Part shown: positions 1-9,506 of the stretch, one piece after another | Layout of the letters: each line of letters starts with the position of its first letter | Position numbering within the stretch: the first letter of the stretch is position 1 | From: Lineolata rhizophorae | Taxonomy: Eukaryota > Ascomycota > Dothideomycetes > Lineolatales > Lineolataceae | NCBI GenBank assembly: GCA_010093515.1 | Contig: MU001686.1 | Span: forward strand, 298,401-326,411 | Direction: 5' to 3' | DNA length: 28,011 nucleotides | Made by a program: the position numbers and the translations under genes | Notes under the pieces: model-generated | The model's input: only the letters and a program-made list of their open reading frames with translations | The model's database searches: none | What the model was told of the DNA's origin: nothing

Positions 1-253
1 TTGAAACATCGCGCGTAGTAGTGGTGGTGATGGTTGCCAAGAAATTCTGAGCGACTCGGTGGGGTGAGCGACTCGGTGGTGGAATACGTTACCGAAAGTC
101 ATAGTAATTGATAGTTTATGGTCTTCAATACATATAGGAAAGGTACCAAAAACAAAACACAAAAAGCGTACTACACCAGCTCCCAAACCTGAATCGTCGA
201 TCGTCCATAGCCTCCTAATAGAAATACGTTGCCAAACTCGAACAAGGTATCAC
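1..253. other. Intergenic, downstream of condensin gene
   Basis: No gene is visible. This is the 3' side of the condensin gene, whose stop codon lies at 254-256 on the minus strand. It contains a short 17-bp-period direct repeat (separate entry). The stretch around 100-200 is A/T-rich, as expected for a 3' UTR and terminator area, but I see no clear poly(A) signal. Confidence 0.5.
48..79. repeat. Two-copy tandem repeat, 17-bp period
   Basis: The 15-mer tgagcgactcggtgg occurs at 48-62 and again at 65-79, giving a 17-bp period. Only two copies are present. It lies outside coding sequence. Confidence 0.75.
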
Positions 254-3200
254 CTACACATTCTCATCACTCTCCAGTAAGCTATCCACAGTGTCATCTG
301 TGATAGTAGCTTCACGTGAAATCCGGCCGTTCCTCCCACTGTCAATGACTGTGCTCTCCGCATCATCCAGATCGCCAGCAGGCATGATCGTACCCTCCGC
401 TTCTGGTGCCGGTAAAGCGGTATCATCATCCATCACGGCGCCCTCTTCATCATCACCTCCTCGCTCTACCGACTCCATGAGAGTCTCCTCGTGGCCCGCC
501 TCCGAAGTCTCGATCGCCCCTACCAACTTGGTCACGGCACAATGGAACTTATTCAGCGCGTTCCTAGAGGTCGCGTCTGCTGCCGCCTTCCCCTCCAGCG
601 CTTCTTCCGTGCTCGCAACAATCCTGCCAAGTGCCTCCGCAGCTGGCGAGCCGGCCGGCGGTGCCGCGTTCGGCAGCGCCAGCTTCGCGAGTAGTGTGAG
701 TAGCGCCTTGCGTTCCTCCTTGCCGCATCCGCTGGCACCGACGCGCTCAAGGACATCTTCCGCGAGCAGCATGTGCGCGTTTACGTCTCCGCTAACCACC
801 TTGCTGGCATCACCGGAGCCAGCGGCACCGTCGGAGCTGAAGCCGACAACGCGGCGCGGGTCGGTCCACTCGGCGAGGCAGCCGGCGACGACGGCAAGGC
901 CTACCATGTCCTCCTCGGCACCTTCCCCATCAACCTCGAGCTCCTCGCGCACGCCGACGAGAACGCGTAGCGCGCCGACGGCAACGCGCGCGAGGCGTAG
1001 TTGGTTCTCTGCGCGCGAGTGGCAGTACACGGGTAGGAAGTAGGTGAGAGCCTGGCGGAGATGCGGGTTCGCGCGCGTGTCGGGATTAAAGAAGGCGAGG
1101 ACGAGCGAGTGCAGGAGGGCTGGGTCTTTGAAGACGGAGGAGAGGTAAAGTTTGGACAGAGCAGTAGTTGCTGGGGTTTGGACAGATAGGTGCGGGGAAG
1201 AAAGGGCGCGGGTGTAGAGCTTGTAGATAGGCTTGAGGAGCGGGTTTGCTTGAGGATCGTTGGATTTAGAGGGAGACTTTGTTGGAGAGGCAGTTGTTGT
1301 GTCTGCACCAGGAGGTAGAGGTGCGAGAAGCGAAGGGTGAGTAATGAGGATGTCAGAGATGATTTGAATGGCGATGGCTTGCAAAGCCTCGTGGCCTTTG
1401 GCGAAGCAATGGAGAAATAGGGTCAAGTTCTCGGCAGCAAGATTCTATCGTTGGTATCAGCAATATGAACAATACTAAAACCAGTCAGGGTAGTTCATAT
1501 AAACTTACCTTGCTTAACAAGCAGCAGAGCCCCAAGCACAACAGACCACGCTCCCGAATAGGCGCTTCCTGGCTCCTCACCGCCGGCACTACAAGGTTAT
1601 TTAACATAGTAACCAAGTCACTATTTTGTTCAAGATCGCATTGCACGTTCTGCAGCATGCACTGCGCAATATGCAAGCACTTCATGTTGACCATGATCTC
1701 ACGGACGGCTTTCTCTTCATCCTGGGCGCCTTCTTCACCGTCCTCTGAGGAGCTGGACTTGGATTTTTTGACCTTCTTAGCCTTTGTGGGGGTCGACTCG
1801 TCGCTCATTTCTGATCGTGCAGAATGGAAGCTTTCGTCTTTAACGGAAGAATCGTCTCCAATGATGGTGTCATGCACTTCAGCGATCGCCTCAAGGACAA
1901 TGCCGCAGAACTCGCGCTCTCCCGCGGGGTTCGGGTCGCAGACCATGCGGAGCACCTCAATCACGAGCTTGGTGCATTCTTCAGGAAGCTCGGGCATTGC
2001 GAGGGATTCACGCATGGTGCTGAACATCTTGCGGCGGCCGATCTCGTCCGAATAGTCAAGAGTAAGAGCAATGTGGAGGAGTTGTTCAACAGCAAACTCT
2101 TGCTGAACCGTATCTTCTTCAGCATCCGGGTCTTGTTCTAAAGCAACCTTCTGAACGCCCTCGATGAGAACATTCAAATGTCGTTGCAAGATGAACGCGA
2201 ATTTAGTCACCTCGGGCATCTTGTCTTCAGCCATGCTCTGCACCATGCTGTCCCCTGAATGGCGACAGAAGGCGTTGAAGGTGCGCGCGACGAAGATGCT
2301 CTCGGCAGTAAGCTCGTCCCAGAAAGGATCTTCGAACGAGATATCTTCTCTGTAATCCGGCCTGCCCTCCCAAAATGCCTGCATAGCTTCGAACGCTATG
2401 CCGCTTTCGACGCCCGAGTTAACGACATCAATGCGCTCAAGAAGCTCCAGTAGAGCATCATAATTTGGCGCTGAGAGCTGTCCTGGGGGTGGCGCAGCTC
2501 CTTCCTCGTCTGGCAAGCGTGAAATCGCGCAATCCTCAATCCACCGCTCGCGGAAGAGCCGTGCCGTCGCCTTCCGTACGTTCTCATCTCTGTCACGCAA
2601 ACCCCAGCGCAGCAACTTCTCACGGTGAGTGAGCGAGAGGTGACGGAAATCGCCGAGCGCGGGCAACAGACGAGAATACAAAGCACGTCTAGTTGCAGCA
2701 TCGCAGTCGCGTGCGCGTTCCAGGAGGTATGGCAAAGTCGCGGGTGCGAAGGGCAAATTCATTAGCAAAGAGCGTCTGACGTCGGCGCTGGGGTCATTTT
2801 GGAGAATGTCGAGAAGCTTTTCAAGGATGCCGCTGCCGCTGCTTTCGTCGTCGCTATCGTCGGAATTGTCGTTTTCGTTATCACCATCATCAGCAAGGCG
2901 GCCGAGACCAAGCACGGCCTGGACACGTACGGCGGACTCTTTATCGCGAATACGCTTGAGTAGGCCAAGACGGACGAGCTGGAAAAGCTCGTCGTCGATG
3001 GAGTCGAGCGTGTTGACGATATGCGAGATGATTTGCGTGGCGCGGAACCGAACGGTCTTGTCCTTTGCGACGAGCAGCGGCAGAAGAAGGTTGAGAATAT
3101 ACGAGGTCAACCTGCTCGCTGGCGTTTCTGGAAATGCATCGGTGGTGTCCGCGTCGGGCTGTGCAATAGCATTGTCTTTAAAGACTTAGTATGTCGACAG

Positions 3201-3649
3201 AGTAAACAGAAGGAAGCAGTAAGGGTACCTTTCTCGCTAGCGTGCTTCAAGAATTGTCCCAAAAATCTGACGGATCGATCGCCAACGGGCTCGCTCTTCT
3301 TGACGGTAAGCACCCGGAGCAGACAGCGTCCAATCTCCTCGTTGAACTCCGTCTCTCCAAAGTCTTCCTCCGTAGCCCTTCCCTTGCTCTTCGGCGGATT
3401 TACTGGCTCGTAGCAGCACTCCTCATGAAGCTTTCTTAGCGAAATAACGAGTTTCCGCTGCGTAGCGACATTTCGCTGTGCATCTGAAAAGATGGAACAG
3501 ATTCGCGCGCGTAGCGACGTGTCCTCCCCTTCGTCGGGAATGTCGACGGCGAGAGCCGAGGTGCGCGTCGACGAGGTGCGTGACTTGAGAGTCTGGGTAG
3601 ATAATTTGCGCGAGTCCGCGGAGTTCCGTGTAGAGACACGCCCAGGCAT
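254..3649 (-). CDS. YCG1: Condensin complex subunit 3 (HEAT-repeat, CAP-G/Ycg1/Cnd3 type)
   Basis: Non-SMC HEAT-repeat subunit of condensin, which compacts and helps segregate chromosomes in mitosis and meiosis. Model: exon 1 3649-3229, intron 3228-3176 (donor GTACCC), exon 2 3175-1509, intron 1508-1445 (GTAAGT; branch CTGAT), exon 3 1444-254. The exons sum to 3279 nt, 1092 aa, close to the roughly 1000-1100 aa usual in fungi. The first junction gives SEKDNAIAQPDADTTDAF and the second gives LLSKNLAAENLTLFLHC; both keep frame and the second matches the family. HEAT-like helices start near residue 163 (LTSYILNLLLPLLVAKDKTV) and continue with DKESAVRVQAVLGLGRLADD. Acidic linkers lie near 237-255 and a Lys/Ser/Glu-rich, likely phosphorylated linker near 605-628. 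The C-terminal half is the Cnd3 C-terminal domain, ending in an acidic tail. The ATG at 3649 is the first in frame; the open frame continues upstream without an ATG, so a small upstream exon cannot be ruled out. It is divergent from YIH1. Confidence 0.93.
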
Positions 3650-4194
3650 TGTTGAAAATATTCCAAGTACCTTTGTTCTGCTCTCAGTAACCGGAGATAT
3701 GGCAGCGGTCGTCGTTGTTTTGGCGCGGTTGTCGGTCGCATCGCAAATGCTGATGGTAAACAAACAGATCTGATGCGATAAGATAGCCGATTATCACGTG
3801 CTAGCTTACTCGTTACTATTCTCATCCGTATCACGTGATGTAGACTGGTCCAACTGATTTCGGAATCCGGCAGAATGTTCCTTCCGACCCAATCGTCCGA
3901 TCCGGTCTTTAACCTGCAGCAAACTTCCGTTCCGGACAGTGAACGGAAGACTTTCCGTTGTAAAAATTCTTCTTCTGTTTTGTGATGGAAGATTGTTGAA
4001 TTTAAACTGTTGTTCTCGAATGGTCGCACACTTTCTGTTTCCCTTTCGAAGGCAGAGAGTCTTACCCTTGATGGGAACCCCTGGAAGTCAATCCGCGAAT
4101 CGTCAGGTTTATGCCGGACTTCCGCTAGATTTGTTTTGACAAGCCAGATTTCATCTCCTTCTCATCTTCTTCTTACTAGTCAGAAATCTTGATC
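3650..4194. promoter_or_regulatory. Divergent promoter between condensin gene and YIH1
   Basis: 545 bp separate the two start codons, so both promoters must lie here. Two CACGTG E-boxes stand at 3795-3800 and 3832-3837, the second in the palindrome TCACGTGA. They are candidate sites for Cbf1-like or other bHLH factors. No clear TATA box is visible for either gene. The YIH1-proximal part carries two upstream ORFs (separate entry). Confidence 0.55.
4071..4139 (+). promoter_or_regulatory. Two overlapping upstream ORFs in the YIH1 leader
   Basis: An ATG at 4071 opens a 22-codon frame that ends with TGA at 4137-4139. Inside it, in another frame, an ATG at 4111 opens a five-codon ORF (MPDFR) ending with TAG at 4126-4128. 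Both end 56-67 nt before the YIH1 ATG at 4195. They matter only if the transcript starts upstream of 4071, which cannot be read from the sequence. Confidence 0.4.
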
Positions 4195-5103
4195 ATGAAC
4201 TCGACCCTGTCGGACGAACTTGTCTCCATAAACTCAATTTATGATCCCTCCACTCTCGTCGAGCTCTCACCCACAACATGTGCTTTGCGCCTTCCGTCAA
4301 ACCCATCCATCTCCCTTCGAATAGAGTTTCCTATCGCCTATCCCGATGAGCCTCCAACGATTCTTGGCACCCAAAGTGTCGCCGAGAAAGGCACCGGCGC
4401 TGCCGTTGTCGACATTTCACGCACGACTCTATCCCGTATCTTCCAGCCTGGCGAGCCCTGTGTCTATGATCTTGTCGAGGAGCTCAGCGCCGCCCTCCCC
4501 AACCATCAGGATGAAGACCAGCTTAGCCAAGCAAACGCTTCGCAGGATGCGGCGTCAGCAGGTAGAGCAACAGCAGCAGGTCAGGACGACTCCACCCACG
4601 CCACGGCCGACATATCAGCGTCGACCTCGCTCACCACAAATCCCGATCAGAATGTCCTTGGGCCCGCACCGCCCTGGGTTTTGTCCGAGCCTCTCACGGA
4701 AAAGAGATCCGTCTTCCTTGCACGTGCTGCACACGTGACATCACCATCCGATGCCAAGGCCTATGTCGCACATCTCATCGCAACCGATAAAAAGGCGGCG
4801 CGGGCTACGCACAACATGACGGCGTGGCGCATCCGAGGCGCCGGCGGCACCGCATATCAAGACTGCGACGACGATGGTGAGACAGCATCAGGTGGCCGGT
4901 TGCTACATTTATTGCAACTCATGGATGTGTGGGATGTGGTTGTTGTTGTAAGCAGGTGGTTTGGAGGCGTGTTGCTAGGTCCGGATCGTTTTAGAATAAT
5001 CAACGCCGTGGCTAGAGAGGCAGTCATTAAAGGGGAATTTGGGAAAGAGGCAGCGAAAGAAGTGGAAACGAAAGGTGGAGGAAAGAAAAAGGGAAAGAAG
5101 TGA
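4195..5103 (+). CDS. YIH1: Yih1/IMPACT homologue (RWD + UPF0029), Gcn1-binding regulator of Gcn2
   Basis: Single-exon gene, 302 aa. Yih1/IMPACT binds Gcn1 and competes with Gcn2, damping eIF2-alpha phosphorylation in the amino-acid starvation response. An N-terminal RWD domain spans about residues 5-105 (SDELVSINSIYDP; FPIAYPDEPPTILG). A low-complexity linker rich in Ala, Ser and Gln follows (about 106-155). The C-terminal UPF0029 (Impact) domain spans about 160-275, with DDDGETASGGRLLHLLQ and VVVSRWFGGVLLGPDRFR as its hallmarks. The tail is Lys-rich (KGGGKKKGKK). The ATG at 4195 starts the RWD domain directly; a TTG two codons earlier is not a credible start. The fungal orthologue is usually 250-300 aa, so the protein is complete. 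It converges on the SDR gene downstream. Confidence 0.95.
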   Translation: MNSTLSDELVSINSIYDPSTLVELSPTTCALRLPSNPSISLRIEFPIAYPDEPPTILGTQSVAEKGTGAAVVDISRTTLSRIFQPGEPCVYDLVEELSAALPNHQDEDQLSQANASQDAASAGRATAAGQDDSTHATADISASTSLTTNPDQNVLGPAPPWVLSEPLTEKRSVFLARAAHVTSPSDAKAYVAHLIATDKKAARATHNMTAWRIRGAGGTAYQDCDDDGETASGGRLLHLLQLMDVWDVVVVVSRWFGGVLLGPDRFRIINAVAREAVIKGEFGKEAAKEVETKGGGKKKGKK

Positions 5104-5460
5104 ATGACCGAGCTATAAGGGTGCTTCAGTTTAATTTGGCGTTGGCGGCGATGTCCTAGTACATTCGAAACTTATGACATGTCACAGGAGGATGATGTTC
5201 CCCTGCCACGATTTCAAAGAAGATTTCTCAGTCCTAGACCGCGAGGGCTGCAAGATGTTATTTCAAGCGGGGGAAACCGTGTTCTGTTTTCAAAGGAACA
5301 AAACTAACAAGAGGCATTCTGCATTCTTTTGCGAACTACCATCACACAGTTGTACCAAAATTGACTCGCAGGCGAATCCATGGCTCTTATGAGCCTCTTC
5401 CAGGGAGGCGAATCGCCCAGGACCATAGACCACCTTCATGAGAAGCCGCCTAAAAAGGTC
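5104..5460. other. Convergent intergenic spacer
   Basis: 357 bp lie between the stop codons of YIH1 (+) and the SDR gene (-). This should hold both 3' UTRs and terminators. I see no gene; the short open frames across it lack recognisable features. Confidence 0.6.
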
Positions 5461-6800
5461 TTAAAAGTCAAACTTCTGGCCCACCAACTCTTCAGTATAC
5501 TTCCACAGCTTTTCCGCCTCTTCCTTGTCCAGCGCATAAGGTTTTACGTCGTCGTTCTCCACCTTTGCAAGCCGCCCGTCGATCAGGTACTTTCCGTTCA
5601 AGTCTACATTCGAGTATAGTCAGCATATCAGTACTGACGTATGAAAAAGAAGGTTCTCGACGCAAACGCTCTAGCTCAAGAAACGATATTGCTGTACCAT
5701 TGACACTTGGATCAAACGCGGCGACCACGTATGGCATAGCGCCTTGTTCTATCGTCCTCCTAATGCTGGGATCAAACGGGTTTGAGTCCCCTTCCTTATT
5801 TCCTAACTCCTTATCGAGTGCCTCTTTTACACTCCCACGTTGATCAGCAGAACTCATACTCTAGTTCCAAGTAGATGGGTCTTTATTGTTTCCCAACACC
5901 ACCTGAGGAAGGGATATACGTACGTACGAGAGTAACATCCTCCATGTTGATGAGACTACTAAGAGCGGTCCCAGGAACGCTGCCTGGATGCAGACTGAAG
6001 GCACGCAGGCCAGCACCACCTAGCTTCTCGGCTAGCAACACAGCGTAGAGTATAAGAGCGGTCTTACACTGGCCATAGGCGCGCCACCTGTGGTACGTCT
6101 TGCCGTCCTATATCGAAGCAAGCACGTTTTGGTTAGCTCTAATTTTTATAACAAGTAGTTGGGAGAAAAAAGATCTACTCTTTAAAGCCCCGCTCAAGTC
6201 ACCTTCCGCTTTCCCCGAAGTCTTTGGCACGGGCTGGAACGCGCTACTTACTTGGAAACTGATGTCGCCCCACCTAATCGGGCTGAGCCGTTGTCCCTCA
6301 CTACTGATGCTCAGTACCCGTCCCGCGCCCTCCGTCCCTACAGCGCCCTTGCCCTTAAGCACTTTGCCCATCACCAAGTTCCCAAACAGCCAGTGCGCAA
6401 CATAGTCCGCACCGAACTGCATTTCGAGTCCGTCCTCGGTCTTTGTGTACGGGCATATCGGGACCGCGGCGCTGAACACGAGCACGTCGATCGCAGGCAC
6501 GTCTTGCCAAGCCATAACTTCGGCGGCGGCTTTGCGCGCGCTGGCCAGGGAAGTCAGATCGAAAAGAACTTTGCGCGTAGGAGTGGGGGCCAGTGCTGCG
6601 GCCGTTTCATCGAGCTTGGCTTCGGAGCGACCGGCTAGGATAAGCAGAGCTGGCGAATGAGCGGAAATCGCTTTTAAGAAAGCGAAGCCGAGACCAGTGA
6701 TAGAAGCGCCGGTCATCAGCACAGTTTTGCCAGCAATGTGAGGGGCCAGGACGGCGGCCGCTTCGGCGCCTGTAGTTTTGGGGGTGAACTGAGAGGACAT
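5461..6800 (-). CDS. Short-chain dehydrogenase/reductase, retinol-dehydrogenase/WWOX-like
   Basis: NAD(P)-dependent oxidoreductase of the classical SDR fold; substrate unknown. Exons: 6800-6252, 6107-5928, 5860-5698, 5603-5461. Introns: 6251-6108 (GTAAGT), 5927-5861 (GTACGT), 5697-5604 (GTACAG). The sum is 1035 nt, 344 aa. The nucleotide-binding glycine motif is TGASITGLG (T30-G38). The usual NNAG is replaced by FSAA (near 109-112), the Ser motif is SISSEGQRLS (near 164-173), and the catalytic YxxxK is Y194-GQC-K198, restored by the first splice junction (DISFQ + DGKTYHRWRAYGQCK). The substrate loop follows (LHPGSVPGTALSSL). The last junction gives DPSVNDLNGKYLIDGRLAKV, typical of this fungal subgroup. 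The ATG at 6800 is the first in frame and follows a strong TATA box. No cluster partner suggests a pathway. Confidence 0.9.
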
Positions 6801-6947
6801 TGCTGCGGGTGCTGCAATTCTCTTTGTGCTGCTGTGGTTATTATGATAGCTTGCAAAATTTGGGGAGTCTGTTGATGACAATAGAATGGAATTGAGCGTT
6901 TCGATTATTTGACACTTGATTCCAATAAACGAGTGGGGGTCAACCCT

Positions 6948-6955
6948 TATTTATA
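6948..6955 (-). promoter_or_regulatory. TATA box of the SDR gene
   Basis: TATAAATA on the minus strand, 148 bp upstream of the SDR start codon at 6800. Position and sequence fit a core promoter and support the chosen start. Confidence 0.55.
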
Positions 6956-8129
6956 CTGTAGCCCATTCTCACTACATCGAAGCTTTCAGGCTGACAAACT
7001 AGTGTTCAAGTGCTGTCTCAACTTCTCTCGGGTAAATCCGTCGGACGAAACCACTTTCCTCTTTTCGAGAAAGTTCCGGGCCTCTTCACGAGTATTACTA
7101 CCTATTTTGCAACTGCTACCCAAGCAAGTCTCGCGCGGACCAAGTGTGGAGTCCAGTATGGGCGCTAGCTCTCACCAACTCCTTGTCGAGCGATTCGCGG
7201 CTTCAGACTAGGTGCGTGCCCGATTGGATCATCAACCGAGTGTCGATCCCTTACTCCGCATCACGGAAAATGAGATCCTAGTTGAGTCGCGACAATAGAC
7301 CTGCAGCGGCGGGATAATGGATTTTGTCTTTGCGGACGGCGATACCGTTAGGCCCGACCATCCTAGGTAGGAGCGGTTAGCATAAGCGCCATAAGAAGCT
7401 TGTCGACAAGAATATTATATGTATACGCGTACAGATTACCCTTGCGTATGAGTGGAAATGCAGAGGTGGACATCGGCAGGCAACTCTATCTAACTGTATG
7501 TAACGTTAGATGTATCTAGGACCAACTAAGAAACGAGACCCTATGCGTAGTTGTATTTTTTTGGGCACGAAGTAGTGTACATTTTACTGTTGCGCCTAAA
7601 GTATCGCAGCTTCGAATGATAGGTTAGTAGTTTGTAGCCCGCATCATGGTTATCTATATAGTTGTAGAAGCAACCATTGCATTATCTGTCATTTTTGAGA
7701 AGGGAGAGCCAGGTCAGAAAAGAAGTATAACCTCTGTGACTAATTATACAGGACTGTCTCATTTGTGTCAATGCCGAAGATAATCTTCTCATGGGCGGCA
7801 AGATTGAGTCCAGCATTCAAAGTGATGAGACATAGGAAACTAAGCAGGAAACCAAACAGGAAACCAAGGAAATCCCAAAAACCAATCATCAACAGCACAA
7901 TTTGTTCCACTCTTTCGCCCCCACATCCAACTCTCAGTCTTGTCATCACCAATCCAGTTCCAAAGCACTATCAAACCCATCCCACCATTATGCCTCGTCT
8001 AAATCGCCACCCACCCTCTCCATTGCAACCTCGACCGATCACCACCATCAAACCCGGTCGTCACGACGTTAGTCCACCTCCACGCCCCCGTTCGATTCCT
8101 CGCTCCAATTTTCACCCTCCTCTGTCGAA
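6956..8129. other. Intergenic region, no supported gene
   Basis: This is upstream of the SDR gene and downstream of the zinc-finger gene. Open frames are short and mostly lack ATG starts. A + strand frame from 7771 to 8133 encodes a basic, Pro/Arg-rich peptide. Its internal ATG at 7990 sits in a good fungal start context after a CA-rich leader-like stretch, so a 47-aa micro-gene is possible but unproven. A short 12-bp tandem repeat lies inside it. Confidence 0.5.
7833..7868. repeat. Three-copy 12-bp tandem repeat
   Basis: Units taggaaactaag (7833-7844), caggaaaccaaa (7845-7856) and caggaaaccaag (7857-7868) follow each other directly. The unit is a multiple of 3 and both strands stay open through it, which explains the repetitive Arg/Lys/Pro stretch on + and the Phe/Leu stretch on -. 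Confidence 0.75.
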
Positions 8130-9506
8130 CTAATTACCATCTTCGTTGTCCGTGAAAACAATCAAGTCCGACAACTCACCGTCAGACTTGTCCACCCCGT
8201 CTGACTGGCCCAGAGAGACAAGCTTCTCGGACCCCTTATCATCGACCGCGCCCTTCGCGCCTGCACCATTGGTCACCGGGCTGCTCGGAACAGTCTGGAC
8301 AGGACTACTATTGCTCTTCATCGTCGTCGGGCGCGCGCTGGAGTTGACAAGAGTCGGGTCGGACGAGGTAGGGCGCTCGACGCTCCAGCTGTCGATGGAG
8401 CAGCAGCCGCTCCCCATGGCATGGTTGACGTACCAGCTAGGAGTCGGGCCCATGGTGTTCAGCATTGGGGCGCAGGCCGGGTTGATGTTGACGACCAAGC
8501 GGACGGTGTCGCAATGCTGTTGCTCCTCTTTGAGCTTCGTGCGATCGGGGCCCGGGGTAACAGCGCTGCCAGGGGTGAGAACGTGAAGACGCTCGGGCAA
8601 GTGCGAGACAGCAGGATCGAGCCCGCTGGGGCGGATGGTCAAGGCGCCTGTCGTAGAAGGCGCGACAAGGCGTTCCTTGAACGGATCCTGCTCACCATCG
8701 CCAAGGTTGTCGCGGAACGAAACCACAGGACCCGGGGCACGAGAGGAAGAGTCGTCGAGTTTGGCCGGGCCGTGCACTGTAGCAGGTCCGCCACAGGGAG
8801 CGGGAGTGCCAAGGGTCGGTCCGTTGGACGCAACGTTGGCGCGGGCAAGGCTGGAGACGGGGCCCGTGGCGACAGGCACAGCGGCAGAGGCGGCGACGCG
8901 AGCATTGAATTTGATGGCCTGGTGTTGACGCTCGTTGCGAATCTGGGACGCCGTCATCTTGGCCGGCACGGGCTGCTGGTGGGTGAGGCTATGCCTATCG
9001 AGCCACTCCTGATTCGGGCCAAGGGCGGTGCAGCCCACTTTCTTGCACTCCAAAATGTGGCCCTTCTCCCGCTTGTGTTGGCCAAGCGCCTGCTGAGTGG
9101 CAAAGGCGCTGCCACAGGGGCACCTCACGGCTTGCGGGTGCTGGTGGACCATCCTCTTGTGCTCGGCGCGGATGTAGTCGCTGCCGAGGCGCCGGTTACA
9201 GACATCGCAGGGGAAGCCGTGCTCCGTGATGTCGAGGTGTTGCCAAAGCGAAATCGGGTCTGTGAAGACCTTCTGACAGGTCCCACACACGAGATGGGAA
9301 TTCACCCCATCTCCAGGCCGGCGCCGACCGTGGTTTTCGGCGCGTTGGTGGCTGGCCAGCGCGCCCGGCGCCCGGAAGATTTCGCCACAAGGGCAGAAGA
9401 AGGCGTGCCCGAAACGCATCATGTGCATGTTTCGGGCGTTCTCCGATCCATAGTCGCGGGGGCAGACCTCCGCGAAGCACGCAAAGCGCTGATGGTCCGC
9501 CATCAT
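8130..9506 (-). CDS. Six-finger C2H2 zinc-finger protein
   Basis: Single-exon gene, 458 aa. The N-terminal 176 residues hold six C2H2 fingers, all with 12 residues between the second Cys and first His: C10/C15-H28/H34, C38/C40-H53/H59, C74/C77-H90/H96, C100/C103-H116/H121, C129/C131-H144/H150 and C154/C159-H172/H176. Fingers 2 and 5 have one residue between the cysteines (CPCGEIF, CPCGSAF), and fingers 1 and 6 have four, so only two are of the common CxxC kind. The remaining 280 residues are disordered, rich in Pro, Ser, Thr and Ala, with an acidic end. DNA- or RNA-binding is likely, but target and role are unknown. The start is the ATG-ATG pair at 9506/9503. A long open frame on the opposite strand is an Arg-rich shadow. 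Confidence 0.85.
   Translation of the reverse strand: MMADHQRFACFAEVCPRDYGSENARNMHMMRFGHAFFCPCGEIFRAPGALASHQRAENHGRRRPGDGVNSHLVCGTCQKVFTDPISLWQHLDITEHGFPCDVCNRRLGSDYIRAEHKRMVHQHPQAVRCPCGSAFATQQALGQHKREKGHILECKKVGCTALGPNQEWLDRHSLTHQQPVPAKMTASQIRNERQHQAIKFNARVAASAAVPVATGPVSSLARANVASNGPTLGTPAPCGGPATVHGPAKLDDSSSRAPGPVVSFRDNLGDGEQDPFKERLVAPSTTGALTIRPSGLDPAVSHLPERLHVLTPGSAVTPGPDRTKLKEEQQHCDTVRLVVNINPACAPMLNTMGPTPSWYVNHAMGSGCCSIDSWSVERPTSSDPTLVNSSARPTTMKSNSSPVQTVPSSPVTNGAGAKGAVDDKGSEKLVSLGQSDGVDKSDGELSDLIVFTDNEDGN

Noticed and set aside
7771-8133. Basic Pro/Arg-rich + strand frame, with an internal ATG at 7990 in good context
   Set aside because: Low complexity, partly made of a 12-bp repeat, open on both strands; a 47-aa micro-gene is possible but not supported enough to call.
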